A stretch of DNA of 13,857 nt from an uncultured Rhodospirillales bacterium (GTDB taxonomy: Bacteria; Pseudomonadota; Alphaproteobacteria; ATCC43930; CGMCC-115725), in the NCBI GenBank assembly GCA_903897565.1, contig CAIUCF010000508.1, positions 1-13,857 on the forward strand. The letters are read 5' to 3'. The position numbers were made by a program, and so were the translations under genes. A model generated the notes under the pieces. That model had not been told where the DNA came from, made no database searches, and was given only the letters and a program-made list of their open reading frames with translations. Shown piece by piece: positions 11,580 to 13,857 of this stretch. How positions within the stretch are numbered: position 1 is the first letter of the stretch; the number at the start of each line of letters is the position of its first letter.

Positions 11580-12965
11580 ATGGCCAAGACAATGCTCATG
11601 AACGGGTTCACCCAGTGTTGCGTTAATCATCACTCGGAGGGCCAGTGGAAGAACCCCCTCGACGGCACGGCGACCGGCTATCGCGACATCGGTTACTGGG
11701 TCGAGTTGGCGAAGACGCTCGAGCAAGGCGGCTTCGACTGCCTTTTCCTCGCCGACGCCCATGGCACCTATAATGTCTACAAGGGCTCGCGCGAGGCGGC
11801 GGTGCGCCACGGCGTGCAGTTCCCGAGCAACGACCCGACCGTGATCATCCCGGCGATGGCCTACGCCACCAAACGGCTCGGCTTTGCCTGTACCTACAGC
11901 ACCACCTATTTCGCCCCCTACCAGACGGCGAAACTGTTCTCGACCCTCGACCATCTGACGGGCGGCCGCATCGCCTGGAACATCGTCACCTCCTACCTCC
12001 CCGACGCCCTGGCCAATTTCGGCATCAAGGACGAGCTGACCCACGACCAGCGCTACGACCGCGCCGAGGAATACATGGAGGTCGTCTACAAGCTCTGGGA
12101 GCATTCCTGGGAGGAGGACGCCGTCCGCCGCGACCCTGCAACCGACACCTTCAGCGATCCGGCCAAGGTTCATGAGATCAACCATGTCGGCGAGTTCTTC
12201 GACGTGCCCGGCCCGCATATGTGCGAGCCCTCGCCGCAGCGCACGCCGATGTTGTTCCAGGCCGGCCAGTCTGGTCGCGGCATCCAATTCGCCGCCAAGC
12301 ATGCCGAGGCGGTGTTCTGCGTCTATCCGACGATCGCCGCCTGCGCCCGCAACGTCGCCAAATTCCGCGCCGCCGCGCTGCGTCACGGTCGCGATCCCGG
12401 GCATCTGAAGATCATCCAGGGCATCTCGGTGACGGTGGCGGCGACCGACGCCGAAGCGCAGGCGAAATTCGCGACGGCCCGCTCCTATACCAGCCCGGAG
12501 GGCGCGCTCGCCCTGTTCAGCGGTTGGTCGGGGGTCGACCTCTCGACCCTGCAGCCGGACAAGCCGCTGCACAGCTACGAGTCCAACGCGATCCAGGGCG
12601 TATTGGGGATGTTCCGCGACATCGATCCCGACCGCGTCTGGACGGTTGCCGACATCGCCGATTCCATGGCGGTCGCCAGCATCATCCCCAAGGTCGTCGG
12701 CAGCCCGACCACCGTCGCCGACGCGCTGGAGCGCTGGATGGACGAGACCGGGATCGACGGCTTCAATCTGGTCCCCGCCACCCAGCCGGTCGGGTTTCGC
12801 GAGTTCGTCGATCTCGTCGTGCCGGAATTGCGCCGCCGCGGCCGCATGCGCCTGGCGCCGGAGGGCGCGACCCTGCGCGAGCATTATTTCGGCGCCGGCA
12901 AGGCCCGGCTGTCGGCTGAGCATGTCGCCCACCGCAGTCTGCCGGCCTGGAGAGTGGCGTCGTGA
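11580..12965 (+). CDS. FMN-dependent monooxygenase, NtaA/SnaA/DszA/SoxA family
   Basis: A 461-residue cytoplasmic flavin monooxygenase of the luciferase-like TIM-barrel superfamily, within the NtaA/DszA branch. Hallmarks seen are the segment STLDHLTGGRIAWNIVTSYL about a quarter to a third of the way in, the PMLFQAGQSGRGIQFAAKHA stretch of the phosphate-binding region, and FLADAHGTYNVYKG near the N-terminus. Relatives need reduced FMN from a separate reductase, none of which is in the window, and split C-S or C-N bonds in sulfones, sulfonates or chelators such as nitrilotriacetate. The ATG at 11580 has AGGGAGG five bases upstream. The stop overlaps a GTG start of the next gene (GTGA), so the two are co-translated. 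The substrate is unknown; the DszC-like neighbour suggests organosulfur compounds. Confidence 0.92.
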   Translation: MAKTMLMNGFTQCCVNHHSEGQWKNPLDGTATGYRDIGYWVELAKTLEQGGFDCLFLADAHGTYNVYKGSREAAVRHGVQFPSNDPTVIIPAMAYATKRLGFACTYSTTYFAPYQTAKLFSTLDHLTGGRIAWNIVTSYLPDALANFGIKDELTHDQRYDRAEEYMEVVYKLWEHSWEEDAVRRDPATDTFSDPAKVHEINHVGEFFDVPGPHMCEPSPQRTPMLFQAGQSGRGIQFAAKHAEAVFCVYPTIAACARNVAKFRAAALRHGRDPGHLKIIQGISVTVAATDAEAQAKFATARSYTSPEGALALFSGWSGVDLSTLQPDKPLHSYESNAIQGVLGMFRDIDPDRVWTVADIADSMAVASIIPKVVGSPTTVADALERWMDETGIDGFNLVPATQPVGFREFVDLVVPELRRRGRMRLAPEGATLREHYFGAGKARLSAEHVAHRSLPAWRVAS

Positions 12966-13857
12966 GCGGCGAGTTGCGCGCTACCCTCGCCGCGATCGCG
13001 CAAGGCGCCGCCGCCCGCGAGGCCAATGACGAGAACCCGTTTGCCGCGATGGATCTGGTACGCGCCGCGCGGATCGGCGCGGTGCGTCTGCCCGTCGCCC
13101 GCGGCGGGCGCGGCTTCTCGATCCGCCAGCTGTTCGCCACGGTGATCGACCTCGCCGAGGCCGACCCCGCCGTCGCCCATATCGTCCGGGTGCATTACTG
13201 GTTCGTCGAGGAGGAGTTGCGCCGGGCGGGATCCGCGGAGACGGCCTGGACCGCGGAGATCGCCCGCGGCGCGATCTTCGGCAATGCGGTCAGCGAACTC
13301 GGCGGCGCGGCCGTCGGCAGTCTCAAGTTCAAGACGGCCTTGACACCGGATGGCGCCGGCTACCGGCTGTCGGGGACGAAATACTACTGCACCGGCAGCC
13401 TGTTCGCCGACTGGATCAGCGTGTTCGCGGCCAAGGACGAGAACACGCTGGCGGCGGTGGTGGTGCCGGCCGATCGTCCCGGGATCACCATGCTCGACGA
13501 CTGGGACGGCATGGGCGTGCGCAACACCGGCTCCGGCACGACGATCTTCGACAATGTCGAGGTCCGGGCGGCGGAATTGCTCGGCACGGTCCGCCTCGAT
13601 GTCGCCGGCACGCCGAGCTATGAATACGCCTTCCTCCAGCTCTATCTGCAGGCGATCATGGCCGGGATCATGCGCAACGTCGTCAGCGACGCCATCGGCC
13701 TGATCAAAAGCCGCGAGCGTTCGTTCAGCCACGCCCCCGCGGCGCGGCCGGCCGAGGATCCGTTGCTGCAGCAGGTCGTCGGTCAATTGTCGGCCCTGGC
13801 GTTCGCGGCCGAGAGTACCGTGCTCGCCGCTGCCGATGCGCTCGACGCCGTCGCGGC
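12962..13857 (+). CDS. Acyl-CoA dehydrogenase-like flavin monooxygenase, DszC/SfnC type (3' truncated)
   Basis: The frame starts at a GTG (12962) that overlaps the preceding stop and stays open to the window edge, giving 298 residues. The N-terminal part is the helical domain of the acyl-CoA dehydrogenase fold (AREANDENPFAAMDLVRAA, then VRLPVARGGRGFSIRQL). Next comes the beta-domain segment YRLSGTKYYCTGSLFADW, and then ITMLDDWDGMGVRNTGSGTT followed by the start of the C-terminal helical domain. The WDGMGVRNTGSGT pattern is that of DszC/SfnC-like flavin oxygenases, where true acyl-CoA dehydrogenases carry a different loop. Relatives oxidise organic sulfur compounds using reduced flavin. Pairing with a DszA-like enzyme makes a two-step oxidation plausible, but substrate and direction are inference. 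The usual family length is near 400 residues, so about a quarter is missing. Confidence 0.87.
   Translation, partial: MSGELRATLAAIAQGAAAREANDENPFAAMDLVRAARIGAVRLPVARGGRGFSIRQLFATVIDLAEADPAVAHIVRVHYWFVEEELRRAGSAETAWTAEIARGAIFGNAVSELGGAAVGSLKFKTALTPDGAGYRLSGTKYYCTGSLFADWISVFAAKDENTLAAVVVPADRPGITMLDDWDGMGVRNTGSGTTIFDNVEVRAAELLGTVRLDVAGTPSYEYAFLQLYLQAIMAGIMRNVVSDAIGLIKSRERSFSHAPAARPAEDPLLQQVVGQLSALAFAAESTVLAAADALDAVA

Noticed and set aside
11517..12932. Long minus-strand open frame opposite the flavin monooxygenase
   Set aside because: Antisense shadow of a clearly recognised gene; no ribosome site or family resemblance.
1..13857. CRISPR array, tRNA, rRNA or riboswitch
   Set aside because: No regularly spaced direct repeats, no cloverleaf or conserved RNA segments were recognised on reading both strands.

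Overview
The window is high-GC DNA from an alphaproteobacterium. The evidence is the PqqA-E set, the close gene packing with ATGA/GTGA overlaps, and an 80-bp palindromic element of the type common in Hyphomicrobiales and Rhodospirillales genomes. I cannot name the genus from sequence alone.

Layout. (1) Positions 1-1998, + strand: a NitT/TauT-type ABC importer (5'-truncated binding protein, permease, ATPase), each gene overlapping the next by ATGA. (2) Positions 8513 down to 1999, - strand: a quinoprotein alcohol-oxidation module. It reads, in transcription order, a lanthanide-type PQQ alcohol dehydrogenase, a periplasmic protein fusing a XoxJ/MxaJ-like binding domain to a monohaem cytochrome c, then pqqA, pqqB, pqqC, pqqD and pqqE. 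pqqB-E are chained by overlapping start and stop codons. The ATPase gene and pqqE converge with no base between their stops, and the end of pqqE is made of a palindromic repeat. (3) Positions 8709-8924, - strand: a 71-residue hypothetical gene. (4) Positions 9256-10548, + strand: a POTRA-less Omp85-type outer-membrane barrel protein, preceded by an FNR/FixK-like box. (5) Positions 10532-11404, - strand: an EamA/DMT permease. (6) Positions 11580 to the end, + strand: an NtaA/DszA-type flavin monooxygenase and a DszC/SfnC-like acyl-CoA-dehydrogenase-fold protein cut by the window edge, probably for organosulfur or xenobiotic use.

How the genes work together. pqqA-E make the cofactor PQQ in the cytoplasm. 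The dehydrogenase uses PQQ plus a metal (probably a lanthanide, because the extra Asp is present) to oxidise an alcohol in the periplasm. The fusion protein probably both interacts with or helps mature the dehydrogenase (J domain) and takes its electrons (cytochrome domain). The substrate of the ABC importer is not readable from sequence. The divergent promoter region at 11405-11579 carries two related 14-bp operator-like palindromes and a mirrored 11-bp element, suggesting that the DMT permease and the monooxygenase pair are controlled together.

The most notable points are the J-cytochrome fusion, the repeat-derived tail of PqqE, departures from remembered reference residues in PqqB (zinc Cys and DxDH His) and PqqC (His154), and the operator array at 11472-11519. 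No tRNA, rRNA, CRISPR array, transposase or integrase was seen.
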